A DNA stretch of 55,600 nt from NCBI GenBank assembly GCA_016196755.1, contig JACPXC010000062.1, positions 109,043 to 164,642 of the forward strand, given 5' to 3'. The position numbers were made by a program, and so were the translations under genes. Positions within the stretch are counted from its first letter, which is position 1; each line of letters opens with the position of its first letter. Below, piece after piece: positions 13,731 through 21,177 of the stretch. The notes beneath the pieces were generated by a model. The model did no database searches. It saw only the letters and a program-made list of their open reading frames with translations, and was not told the origin of the DNA. The DNA is from Elusimicrobiota bacterium (GTDB lineage: Bacteria; Elusimicrobiota; Elusimicrobia; UBA1565).

Positions 13731-15110
13731 TCAGCTCTTCGCGGGCTCAACCGCGCGGCGCCGCCAATACTCCTGCCCTTCGGCCGGCAGGGTATAGACC
13801 GGGTCGCAGTACTCGTAGCGGCGCGAGAGCGCGTCGGCCACGTCGGCCTCGATCCCGGTGCGGTAGTTCTTGGTCCAGTACGAGATCCCCTTCATGCGGT
13901 CGTACTCCGCGGGCTGATGGATCCAGCGCTTGCCGACGAAGGGCACGTCGCAGGTGAACCGCGGCGTGGCAAAGCCCGGCATGTAGCCCATGATGTCGTG
14001 CTGGAGCTTCTGCGCCTCCCCCACCGACAGCCGCCAGTGCTCGGAGTTGGGGATGATGTCGCACATGTAGAAGTAGTACGGAATGATCTTGCCGTGGTCG
14101 AGCAGAGTGAAGCAGAGCTCGAGCAGGTCCTTGGTCGTCGTGTTGACGCCGCGCAGGAGGACCCCCTGGTTGCGCACGTCGCGGAAGCCCATCTCGAGCA
14201 GCGACAGCACGGCCTTGCGCACCAGAGGCGTCACCTGGCTGGCGTTGTTGACGTGGGTGTGGAACGCCACGTCGACGCCGCGCTCCCAGGCCTTCTTGGC
14301 CAGGCGCTCGAGTCCCTTGCGCACCTCGTCCTGCAGGAAGTGCTGGGGGATGCCCATGAGACCCTTCGTGGCCAGGCGGATGTCGCGGACGTTCTCGATG
14401 TCGAGCAGGGAGGACACGAACCACTCGAGCTTGGCGATCGGGAGGTTGGCCACGTCGCCGCCCGAGACCACGACGTCGCGGATCGTCTTGTTCTTGCGCA
14501 GGTACTCCAGCATCGCCTCCCAGCGCGGCTCGGGGGAGCCCGCGAAGGCGTGCTTGGTGACCTGGGGGACGCTGTTGCCGACTAAGTCCATGCGCGTGCA
14601 GTGGCCGCAGTACTGCGGACAGGTGGCCAGGAGCTCGGCTAAGACCTTGGTCGGGTAGCGGTGGGTCAGACCCTCGACCGCCCACATCTCGGACTCATGC
14701 AGGCTGTCGCGCGAGGCCAGCGGGTGGTTCGGCCACTCGGGATGGCGGTCGGAGATGATCGGCAGCATGTAGCGCCGCACCGGGTCGGCGCGCAGGTCGG
14801 TCTCGTCCATCGTGTTGAGCATCTGCGGCGGGATGAGGATCGACATCGTGGCGCGCTCGAGCTGGTCGCGCTCGATCTCGGCTACCAGGTCGTCGGTAAG
14901 CAAAGGCCCCAGGACCTTGCCGAGGTCCTTGATGTTCTTGATCGAGTTCTGGCGCTGCCAGAGCGCCGACTCCCACTGGGCCTTGGTGACGTCCTTCCAG
15001 CCCGCAAAGCGCGTCCAATCGGGCTCGACGAAAGGGCGCGTCAGCGGATACTTGAACGGCTGCTCCGCGGGGCGGGCCTTGAGCTCGGTCTGCTTGACGA
15101 TCTTGGCCAT
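13731..15110 (-). CDS. kamA: KamA-family radical SAM aminomutase, likely lysine 2,3-aminomutase
   Basis: 459 residues. Iron-sulfur ligands Cys164, Cys168 and Cys171 lie in CPQYCGHCTRMDL, the radical SAM motif of the KamA family, and SGGD follows. Known lysine 2,3-aminomutases use PLP, SAM and a 4Fe-4S cluster to move the 2-amino group of L-lysine to carbon 3, giving beta-lysine. The Arg after CT that holds the substrate carboxylate is present, and two Asp positions known to bind the lysine epsilon-amine appear conserved (YFYMCD and FTCDVP), which argues against the glutamate enzyme. The usual PGGGGK around the PLP lysine is replaced by PFVGK. It is the last gene of the six-gene operon, nine bases after the CoA-transferase gene, and is followed by a strong terminator. 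Confidence 0.85.
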   Translation of the reverse strand: MAKIVKQTELKARPAEQPFKYPLTRPFVEPDWTRFAGWKDVTKAQWESALWQRQNSIKNIKDLGKVLGPLLTDDLVAEIERDQLERATMSILIPPQMLNTMDETDLRADPVRRYMLPIISDRHPEWPNHPLASRDSLHESEMWAVEGLTHRYPTKVLAELLATCPQYCGHCTRMDLVGNSVPQVTKHAFAGSPEPRWEAMLEYLRKNKTIRDVVVSGGDVANLPIAKLEWFVSSLLDIENVRDIRLATKGLMGIPQHFLQDEVRKGLERLAKKAWERGVDVAFHTHVNNASQVTPLVRKAVLSLLEMGFRDVRNQGVLLRGVNTTTKDLLELCFTLLDHGKIIPYYFYMCDIIPNSEHWRLSVGEAQKLQHDIMGYMPGFATPRFTCDVPFVGKRWIHQPAEYDRMKGISYWTKNYRTGIEADVADALSRRYEYCDPVYTLPAEGQEYWRRRAVEPAKS

Positions 15111-15119
15111 GGGGTTCTC

Positions 15120-15896
15120 CTATCCTTTGAGGAAGAGCTTCTTGGGGTCGAGGACCTCGCGCAGGAGCCTGAGCTCCTCCGCGGTCGGGCCGGCCACCGA
15201 GCCGAGGCTGGGCCGGACCTTGAGCGGCCAACCCACCTCGGCCTGGCAGGACTCCAAGGTCTGGCCGGGGTAGAGCGCCGCGACCTCGAGCTCGCCCTCG
15301 GCGTTGGGCTCGAGGACGCAGCGGTCGGTGACGACCTTCACCGGGCCGGAGCCCGGCATGCCGAGGTCGCGCCGGTGCGTGCCCCTATAACGCATCCCGA
15401 GGCTGGTGACGAAGTCCACCTCGGCCGGGAACGCCCGCTTGCCGAGCTTCATGATGACGAGCATGCGCTTGGCGTGGGCGGCGATCTCGGAGGCCCCGCC
15501 GGAGCCCGGCAGGCGGACCTTGGGCTTGTCGTAGGGGCCGACCACGGTCGTGTTGATGTTCCCCCAGCGGTCAAGCTGGGCGCCGCCTAAAAAGCCCACC
15601 TGGATGCGGCCGTTCTGGAGGAAGTACTGGAAGATGTCCGTCATCGGCGCCACCATCAGCGAGCCAGTCACGAGCGCGGGGTCGCCGATCGACACCGGCA
15701 GGCGTTCGGGCACGGCGCCGACCGCGCCCGATTCGTAGATGAGGACCAGGTTCGGGGCGTGGGTGGCCCGGGCCAGGTTGCAGGCTAAATTCGGCAGGCC
15801 GATGCCGACGAAGACCACCTCGCCGTCCTTGAGCTCGCGAGAGGCCAACGCCGCCATCATCTCCGACGGGGTGCAGGCCAGGGTCTCAGTAGCCAT
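15120..15896 (-). CDS. CoA-transferase, beta subunit (GctB/PcaJ/YodR type)
   Basis: 258 residues. The conserved glutamate that carries the CoA thioester intermediate is visible as Glu55 in IYESGAVGA; GSLMVAPMTDIFQYFLQ, GFLGGAQLDRWGN and LPGSGGASEIAAH are family signatures. Family I CoA-transferases move CoA between carboxylic acids, as in 3-oxoadipate, acetoacetate or glutaconate metabolism. It overlaps the alpha subunit by 11 bases, as expected for an obligate pair. In this operon the most economical substrate is a 3-oxo acid made from lysine, such as 3-oxoadipate; that is inference. The Bacillus subtilis yod operon has the same kind of pair next to kamA. Confidence 0.85.
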   Translation of the reverse strand: MATETLACTPSEMMAALASRELKDGEVVFVGIGLPNLACNLARATHAPNLVLIYESGAVGAVPERLPVSIGDPALVTGSLMVAPMTDIFQYFLQNGRIQVGFLGGAQLDRWGNINTTVVGPYDKPKVRLPGSGGASEIAAHAKRMLVIMKLGKRAFPAEVDFVTSLGMRYRGTHRRDLGMPGSGPVKVVTDRCVLEPNAEGELEVAALYPGQTLESCQAEVGWPLKVRPSLGSVAGPTAEELRLLREVLDPKKLFLKG

Positions 15897-16788
15897 AGTT
15901 GACCCCCTCGCAGACCATGGGCTTCGCGCGCAGACGCTCCGTCAGCCCCGGATTCTTCCTCAAGTAGCCGGCCCGGTCCGACACCCCGCAGACCTGCTCC
16001 TCGAGATACTTCTGGAGCGCGGCCGGGTCGCGAGAGATCGGCTCCCAGGCGATGTAGAAGTCGTTGTCGCGGTCGTAGTAGCCCTGCGCGAAGGAGGGAT
16101 GGGCGCCGAACGGCTCGACCACCACGGCGCTGACGATGGGCGCCGGGATCACGGTGCGGTTGGGGTCGGCACGGATGACCTTCTCCGAAACCAGCTCCTC
16201 GACCACGACGATGACCTTCTTGGAGGCGAAGGCGGCCTCCTTCTGGACGCCGAGCAGGCCCCAGATCTGGGTGTTGCCGTTCTGGTCGGCGCGTTGGGCG
16301 TGGACGATGGTGACGTCGGGGTTGAGGGCGGGCACCGTGGCCAGGACCTCGCCGGTATAGGGACAGGTCACGGTCTTGATCCGCGGGTTGACCCGCGGAA
16401 GGTCGGTGCCGGCGTAGTTGCGCAGGGCGGCGAACGGCAGGCCGGAGGCCCCGGCCTGCAGGCGCGCCACCATGCCGAAGTGGGAGTACTCCTCGGTCTC
16501 GAGCGGCGCCCCCCCGCCCTCCACGGCGCGGCGGAAGGCGTGGAGAGAGCCCACCCCGGGGTTCCCGGCCCAGGAGAATACCAGCTTCTTCGCGCAACCC
16601 GCCGCCAGCAGTTGGTCGTAGACCAGGTCGGGGGTCAGACGCGCCAGTGTCAGGCCGCGCTTCTTCTGGCGGATGATCTCGTGGGCCGCCGCAAAGCAGA
16701 TGAGGTGCGTGAAGCCCTCGATGACGACGGTGTCCCCGTCCGAGACGAAGGAGGCGACGGCCTCCTTCATCGAGACTACCTTGCTCAT
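15886..16788 (-). CDS. CoA-transferase, alpha subunit (GctA/PcaI/YodS type)
   Basis: 300 residues. SMKEAVASFVSDGDTVVIEGFTHL at the N-terminus (a GDTV glycine loop), FSWAGNPGVGSLHAFRRA, and HAQRADQNGNTQIWG are typical of the alpha subunit of family I CoA-transferases. It carries no catalytic Glu; it forms the active site with the beta subunit. Closest in feel to glutaconate CoA-transferase subunit A and its relatives, which also include ring-opening hydrolases (IpdA) in steroid catabolism, so the exact reaction is open. The start overlaps the stop of the upstream aminotransferase by ATGA. Confidence 0.83.
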   Translation of the reverse strand: MSKVVSMKEAVASFVSDGDTVVIEGFTHLICFAAAHEIIRQKKRGLTLARLTPDLVYDQLLAAGCAKKLVFSWAGNPGVGSLHAFRRAVEGGGAPLETEEYSHFGMVARLQAGASGLPFAALRNYAGTDLPRVNPRIKTVTCPYTGEVLATVPALNPDVTIVHAQRADQNGNTQIWGLLGVQKEAAFASKKVIVVVEELVSEKVIRADPNRTVIPAPIVSAVVVEPFGAHPSFAQGYYDRDNDFYIAWEPISRDPAALQKYLEEQVCGVSDRAGYLRKNPGLTERLRAKPMVCEGVNYGY

Positions 16789-18170
16789 CCCGTCAGCCCC
16801 TTGAGCGTCTCGTCGAGGATGGCCAGGCCCGCGTCGACGTCGTATTCCGTGACGACCAGCGGGGGTGCTAGGCGGATGACCGACTCGCCGCAGGGCAGGA
16901 GCAGGAGTCCCTTCCGGAAGGCCTGTTGGACCAGGTCATGGACCAGGGTCTTGGCCGGCTCCTTGGTAGCGCGGGATTTGACGAACTCGACCCCGATGAA
17001 GAGCCCGGCGCCCCGGACGTCGCCGATGACCTGGTGCTTGGCCTGGAGCTTGGCCAGGCCCGCCATCATACGCGCGCCCATGACCCGGGCGTTCTTGGCC
17101 AGCTCGCGCTCGACTAAGTCCAGCGTGGCCAGGGCCGCGGCGCAGCCCAGGGGGTTGCCGCCGAAGGTCGAGCCGTGGGAGCCCGACTCCCACTTCATGA
17201 CCGACTCCTTGGCGATGATGGCCCCGATCGGCAGGCCCGAGCCCAGGCCCTTGGCCGTGAGCAGGACGTCGGGCTCCACGCCGAAATAGTCGGCCGCCCA
17301 CATGTGGCCGGTCCGGCCCACGCCGGTCTGGATCTCGTCGAAGACCAGCAGGATGCCGTTCTGGTCGCAGATGTCGCGCAGGCCCTTGAGGAACTCGACC
17401 GGCGGGATGACGTAGCCGCCCTCTCCCTGCATGGGCTCGATGAAGATCGCCGCCACGTCGTCGGGCGAGACGTGGCGCTTGAAGAGCTCGTCTAAGTGCC
17501 CCAGCGCCCATTCGGCCAGCGGCCGGCCGCCGGTGGCGGAGCGGTAGGCGTCAGGGTAGGGCAAGTGGTGCACCCCGGGCAAAAACGGGCCGAAATGGGC
17601 GCGCTGCTTGGTCTTGGAGGAGCCAAGGCTCATCGCCCCGTAGCTGCGCCCGTGGAAGGCGCCGCGGAAGGCCACCAGGTCGGTGCGCCGCGTGGCGGAG
17701 CGCGCCAGCTTGATGGCGCCCTCGACGGCCTCGGTGCCCGAGTTGGTCAGGAAGACCCGCTTCTTGCCCTTGCCGGGACCCAGCTGGGCCAAGCGCTCGC
17801 AGAGCCGCGACATGCCCTCGAAGTAGAAGTCCGTGCCGCAGATGTGCAGGAACTTGCCGGCCTGCTCCTGGACCGCCTTGGTGACGACGGGGTGGGCGTA
17901 GCCAGTCGCCGCCACGGCGATGCCGGCCATGAAGTCGATATAGCGGTTGCCGTCGACGTCCTCGACCATCGCCCCGCGGCCGTGGGAGATCGCCAGCGGG
18001 TACTCCTTGATGTAGGAGGTCGAGGAGTGCTCCTTGTCGAGCTTGACGATCTCGCGGCCCTTGGGGCCGGGCGGCGGCACGACGATGCGAGGGTAGTCCG
18101 GCGTCCCGTGCGGGGCGTGCGTCTCATTGGCGGGGACGGAGGTCTCGTGCTTCAGTTTGGTCTTTGCCAT
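16785..18170 (-). CDS. Class III PLP aminotransferase, GabT/acetylornithine type
   Basis: 461 residues. The N-terminal part has the GNRYIDFMAGIAVAATGYAHP signature split around the active-site loop, NSGTEAVEGAIKLAR for phosphate binding, FHGRSYGAMSLGSS, and IFIEPMQGEGGY with the PLP-stacking region. The Asp of VFDEIQTGVGRTG and the Schiff-base Lys307 in LLTAKGLGSGLPIG complete the active site. This branch transaminates omega-amino groups (GABA, ornithine, lysine epsilon-amine). In the operon it would suit the terminal amino group of beta-lysine, which is inference. It lies four bases after the aldehyde dehydrogenase gene, which would oxidise the aldehyde so formed. Confidence 0.87.
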   Translation of the reverse strand: MAKTKLKHETSVPANETHAPHGTPDYPRIVVPPPGPKGREIVKLDKEHSSTSYIKEYPLAISHGRGAMVEDVDGNRYIDFMAGIAVAATGYAHPVVTKAVQEQAGKFLHICGTDFYFEGMSRLCERLAQLGPGKGKKRVFLTNSGTEAVEGAIKLARSATRRTDLVAFRGAFHGRSYGAMSLGSSKTKQRAHFGPFLPGVHHLPYPDAYRSATGGRPLAEWALGHLDELFKRHVSPDDVAAIFIEPMQGEGGYVIPPVEFLKGLRDICDQNGILLVFDEIQTGVGRTGHMWAADYFGVEPDVLLTAKGLGSGLPIGAIIAKESVMKWESGSHGSTFGGNPLGCAAALATLDLVERELAKNARVMGARMMAGLAKLQAKHQVIGDVRGAGLFIGVEFVKSRATKEPAKTLVHDLVQQAFRKGLLLLPCGESVIRLAPPLVVTEYDVDAGLAILDETLKGLTG

Positions 18171-18174
18171 GGGA

Positions 18175-19758
18175 CTACCCCTCTTTGATGACGGTCCGGC
18201 TCTGCTCGCGCATGAACTGCGACACGTAGTACGGGCCGCAGCCGCCCTTGCCGGTCGAGCCCGAGCCCTTCCAGCCCGTAAACGACTGGGCGCCCGGCCA
18301 GGCGCCGGTGGTGGCTCCGGAGCGCTTGTTGACGTAGGTGACGCCCGACTCGATGCCGTCCCAGAACGCCTCGATCTCTTCCTGCTTCTTCGAGTAGAAG
18401 CCGCCGGTCAGGCCGAACTCGGCCTTGTTGGACTCTTCCAGCGCAACCTCCAGCGAGTCGACCACGCCGACCGTGAGCAGGGGCAGGAAGAACTCCTCCA
18501 TGAAGAAGTCCGAGGACAGCGGCGCCTTGACGATGGTGGGGGCCACGAACCAGCCCTTGTCGAACGCCGGGCCCTTGAGGCGCTCGCCGCCGAGCAGGAC
18601 CTCGTACTCCTTCTTAGCCCGCGCCGCCACGGCGTCGAACTTCTTGGCCGCGCGCTCGTTGATGACCGGACCGAAGAAGACGTCGCGCTCGGTCGGGTCG
18701 CCGGCCTTGATGGCCTTGGCGCGCTCGACTAGCTTGGCAAAAAACGGCTCGGCCACCGCCTTGTGGACGTAGACGCGAGAGCAGGCCGAGCACTTCTGGC
18801 CCTGGAGGCCGAAGGCCGAGCGCATGACGCCCTCGGCGGCCATGTCGAGGTCGGCCGAGTCCATGACGATGGCGGGGTTCTTGCCGCCGAGCTCGAGCAG
18901 GCAGGGCTTCACCCACTTCTTCGAGAACTGGGCGTACATGTGGAGCCCGACTTCCTTCGAGCCCGTGAAGACGATGCCGTCGGTCAGCGGGTGCTGCCAG
19001 AGCGGATCGCCGATGACCGAGCCCTTGCCGGTGATGAAGTTGACCACACCCGCCGGGATGCCGGCGTCGCGGTAGATCTCGTAGAGCTTGAGCCCGGTCC
19101 ACGGGGTGTCCTGGGCCGGCTTGTAGACCACCGTGTTGCCGGCCACCAGGGCCGCCGAGGACATCCCCGCCGAGAGCGCCAGCGGGAAGTTGAACGGGGC
19201 GATGCAGACGAACACGCCGTAGGGGCGCAGGACGTCGACGTTGGTCTCGATGGGCGTGATCTTGCTCATCGTGGTGACGAAGCCCTCGGCCTTCACCATC
19301 TGCTCGCAGTAGTAGTCGATGAGGTCGGCCGACTCCTCGGCGTCGCCCAGCGCCTCGAGGCGGCTCTTGCCGACCTCGAGGCTCATGACGGCGGCCAGCT
19401 CGAACTTGCGCTGGCGGGTGAGCTGGGCGGCTTTGCGCAAAAGCGCCACGCGCTCGGTCCACGGGGTCCGGCGCCAAGCTCCCTTCTGCGCGGCGGCCGA
19501 GCGGATGGCCTGGTCCACGTGGGCGGGAGTGGCTGCGGCGAACCGGCCGAGGATGAGGGAGGAGTCGATCGGCGAGGCGTCGTCGAGCAGCGCCTCGGAG
19601 GACTTGACCGGCTTATGGTCGATGTAGAGCGGGTACTCCCGGCCGGCCTCGGAGCGGACCTTGGCCAGCGCCGCGTCGAAGAAGCGGTGCGCCGCGTCCA
19701 TGTCCGCGGACTGCGAGGTGTAGGTGATGCGGATGTCTTCGGGCGCCAGCGTGCTCAT
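18175..19758 (-). CDS. Aldehyde dehydrogenase, P5C-dehydrogenase-like
   Basis: 527 residues. NAD-binding APFNFPLALSAGM, the general-base Glu in LLELGGKNPA and the catalytic Cys323 in GQKCSACSRV are present. The C-terminal SGVTYVNKRSGATTGAWPGA and FTGWKGSGSTGKGGCGPYY look most like 1-pyrroline-5-carboxylate (glutamate semialdehyde) dehydrogenases rather than succinate-semialdehyde ones. The family oxidises short amino-acid semialdehydes to acids with NAD(P). Here the best candidate substrate is 3-amino-6-oxohexanoate, the product of beta-lysine transamination, which has the same kind of amino-aldehyde structure; that is inference. Coupled to both neighbours by ATGA overlap or a four-base gap. 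Confidence 0.87.
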   Translation of the reverse strand: MSTLAPEDIRITYTSQSADMDAAHRFFDAALAKVRSEAGREYPLYIDHKPVKSSEALLDDASPIDSSLILGRFAAATPAHVDQAIRSAAAQKGAWRRTPWTERVALLRKAAQLTRQRKFELAAVMSLEVGKSRLEALGDAEESADLIDYYCEQMVKAEGFVTTMSKITPIETNVDVLRPYGVFVCIAPFNFPLALSAGMSSAALVAGNTVVYKPAQDTPWTGLKLYEIYRDAGIPAGVVNFITGKGSVIGDPLWQHPLTDGIVFTGSKEVGLHMYAQFSKKWVKPCLLELGGKNPAIVMDSADLDMAAEGVMRSAFGLQGQKCSACSRVYVHKAVAEPFFAKLVERAKAIKAGDPTERDVFFGPVINERAAKKFDAVAARAKKEYEVLLGGERLKGPAFDKGWFVAPTIVKAPLSSDFFMEEFFLPLLTVGVVDSLEVALEESNKAEFGLTGGFYSKKQEEIEAFWDGIESGVTYVNKRSGATTGAWPGAQSFTGWKGSGSTGKGGCGPYYVSQFMREQSRTVIKEG

Positions 19759-21107
19759 GAAGTCCTCCCAACGGTCACCGACCGCGCCGCCGTGTTCACG
19801 GCGTCGCTCAAGCGCAGCACGAGCTCGTCGAGCTCGGTCTCCGAGATGATATAAGGGGGCGCCAGCATGATGAGGTCGCCGTTCTCGCCGTCGGCGTTGC
19901 CGTAGTTCGGCCAGACCACGAGCCCGCGGTCGAGCGCCGCCTCGGCCAGCGACTCCGCGAAGCGCAGCGCGCGCGGCAGAGGGCGCTTGGTCTTCTTGTC
20001 GGCGACGAACTCGATGCCGGCCAAAAGACCCCGGCCGCGGACCTCGCCCACCAGCGGATGCTCGCGCAGGGCGTCGAGCTTCTTGTGGAAGAGCGGCCCC
20101 AGACGGGCGCAGCGCTCGACGAGACGCTGCTCCTTCATGATCGACAGGGCCGCCACGCCGGCCGCGCAGGTCACCGGGTGGTGCGAGAAGGTCTGGTTGT
20201 GGGCGAGGCTCCCCGAACCGCGCGCCACCACGTCGACCAGCCGCCTCGGCGCCAGCATGGCCGAGAGCGGGGCGTAGCCGCCCGAGATGCCCTTGCCGAG
20301 CACGAGGAGGTCGGGGACGACGCCGTAGGGCTCGAGGGCCGACCAGGTGCCGGTGCGGCCCGCGCCGCAGAGCACCTCGTCGGCGATGAAGAGGACCTGG
20401 TAGCGGTCGCAGAGCGCGCGGATGCGCCGCCAGTACTTCTCGGGAGGCACCGAGCAGCCGGTCGAGGAGCCGCCGATGGGCTCGGCGATGAAGGCCGCCA
20501 CGGTGTCGGGGCCGGCCGATAGGACGGCGCGCTCGAAGGCCTCCGCGCTCAGCGCGGGGTCCTCCGGGCCCGTCGATCGGTATGGATAGGGCGCGGGGAC
20601 GCGCGGGAACTCGACGAGCCAGTCGGAAAAGAGCTTTTTGTAGGAGGCGCGCGCCCCGGCCGAGAGGGCCAGCAAGGTGTTGCCGTGGTAGCTGGGGTCT
20701 AGCGAGAGTATCTTGGTCTTCTCGGGGCGGCCGGCCTCGGCCCAGTACTGGCGCGCGAACTTGAGCGCGGCCTCCACGGCGTCGCCGCCGTTGGCCAGCA
20801 GATAGGCCTTGTCGAGGCCGGGCGAGAGCTCGGTCAGGGCTCGCGCAAGGTCCTCGGCGGGGTCATGGGTGAACTGGGTTCCGTTGACGTAGCCGAAGCG
20901 CCGGGCCTGGGCGGCCATGGCCTCGCCGATCAGCGCGCTCCCGTGGCCCAGAGCGGCGACGTAGGCCCCGCCGCAAGCGTCAAGGTAGGAGCGTCCCTCG
21001 GTGTCGTGCAGCCAGACCCCCTCCCCGCGGGCGATCTTGGGGTAAGGGCGCTTGAGGCGCCGGTAATGGACCGGGCTGTCGGGATAGCTGAATTTCCCCG
21101 GCGTCAT
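19755..21107 (-). CDS. Class III PLP aminotransferase, YodT-like
   Basis: 450 residues. N-terminal ARGEGVWLHDTEGRSYLDACG and GGAYVAALGHG, central NGGDAVEAALKFARQYW, SYHGNTLLALS, the Asp of LFIADEVLCGAGRTG, and the Schiff-base Lys272 in VLGKGISGGYAPL. The GGSSTGCSVPP segment and overall layout resemble Bacillus YodT, encoded beside kamA and CoA-transferase genes. By that analogy it would act on the 3-amino group to give a 3-oxo acid. First gene of the operon. The start ATG has TAGAAT six bases upstream. A 70-base gap separates it from the receiver/metallo-beta-lactamase gene upstream on the same strand. Confidence 0.87.
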   Translation of the reverse strand: MTPGKFSYPDSPVHYRRLKRPYPKIARGEGVWLHDTEGRSYLDACGGAYVAALGHGSALIGEAMAAQARRFGYVNGTQFTHDPAEDLARALTELSPGLDKAYLLANGGDAVEAALKFARQYWAEAGRPEKTKILSLDPSYHGNTLLALSAGARASYKKLFSDWLVEFPRVPAPYPYRSTGPEDPALSAEAFERAVLSAGPDTVAAFIAEPIGGSSTGCSVPPEKYWRRIRALCDRYQVLFIADEVLCGAGRTGTWSALEPYGVVPDLLVLGKGISGGYAPLSAMLAPRRLVDVVARGSGSLAHNQTFSHHPVTCAAGVAALSIMKEQRLVERCARLGPLFHKKLDALREHPLVGEVRGRGLLAGIEFVADKKTKRPLPRALRFAESLAEAALDRGLVVWPNYGNADGENGDLIMLAPPYIISETELDELVLRLSDAVNTAARSVTVGRTS

Positions 21108-21113
21108 GGGCAG

Positions 21114-21119
21114 ATTCTA
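21114..21119 (-). promoter_or_regulatory. Candidate -10 (TAGAAT) of the lysine operon
   Basis: On the minus strand TAGAAT lies six bases before the ATG at 21107. There is no clear -35 (GTGGGC at the expected place) and no ribosome-binding site, consistent with a leaderless message or an activator-dependent promoter. Confidence 0.4.
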
Positions 21120-21177
21120 GAATTTCCGAGGCGGTTTGCCCACCCCCGGAAGGCCCATGTTATTAAGGAAGGACGGA

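Noticed and set aside
13731-15110. EF-P lysine aminomutase EpmB as identity of the KamA protein
   Set aside because: Length of 459 residues and the catabolic operon fit a full-size aminomutase; EpmB is shorter and lies near efp or epmA.
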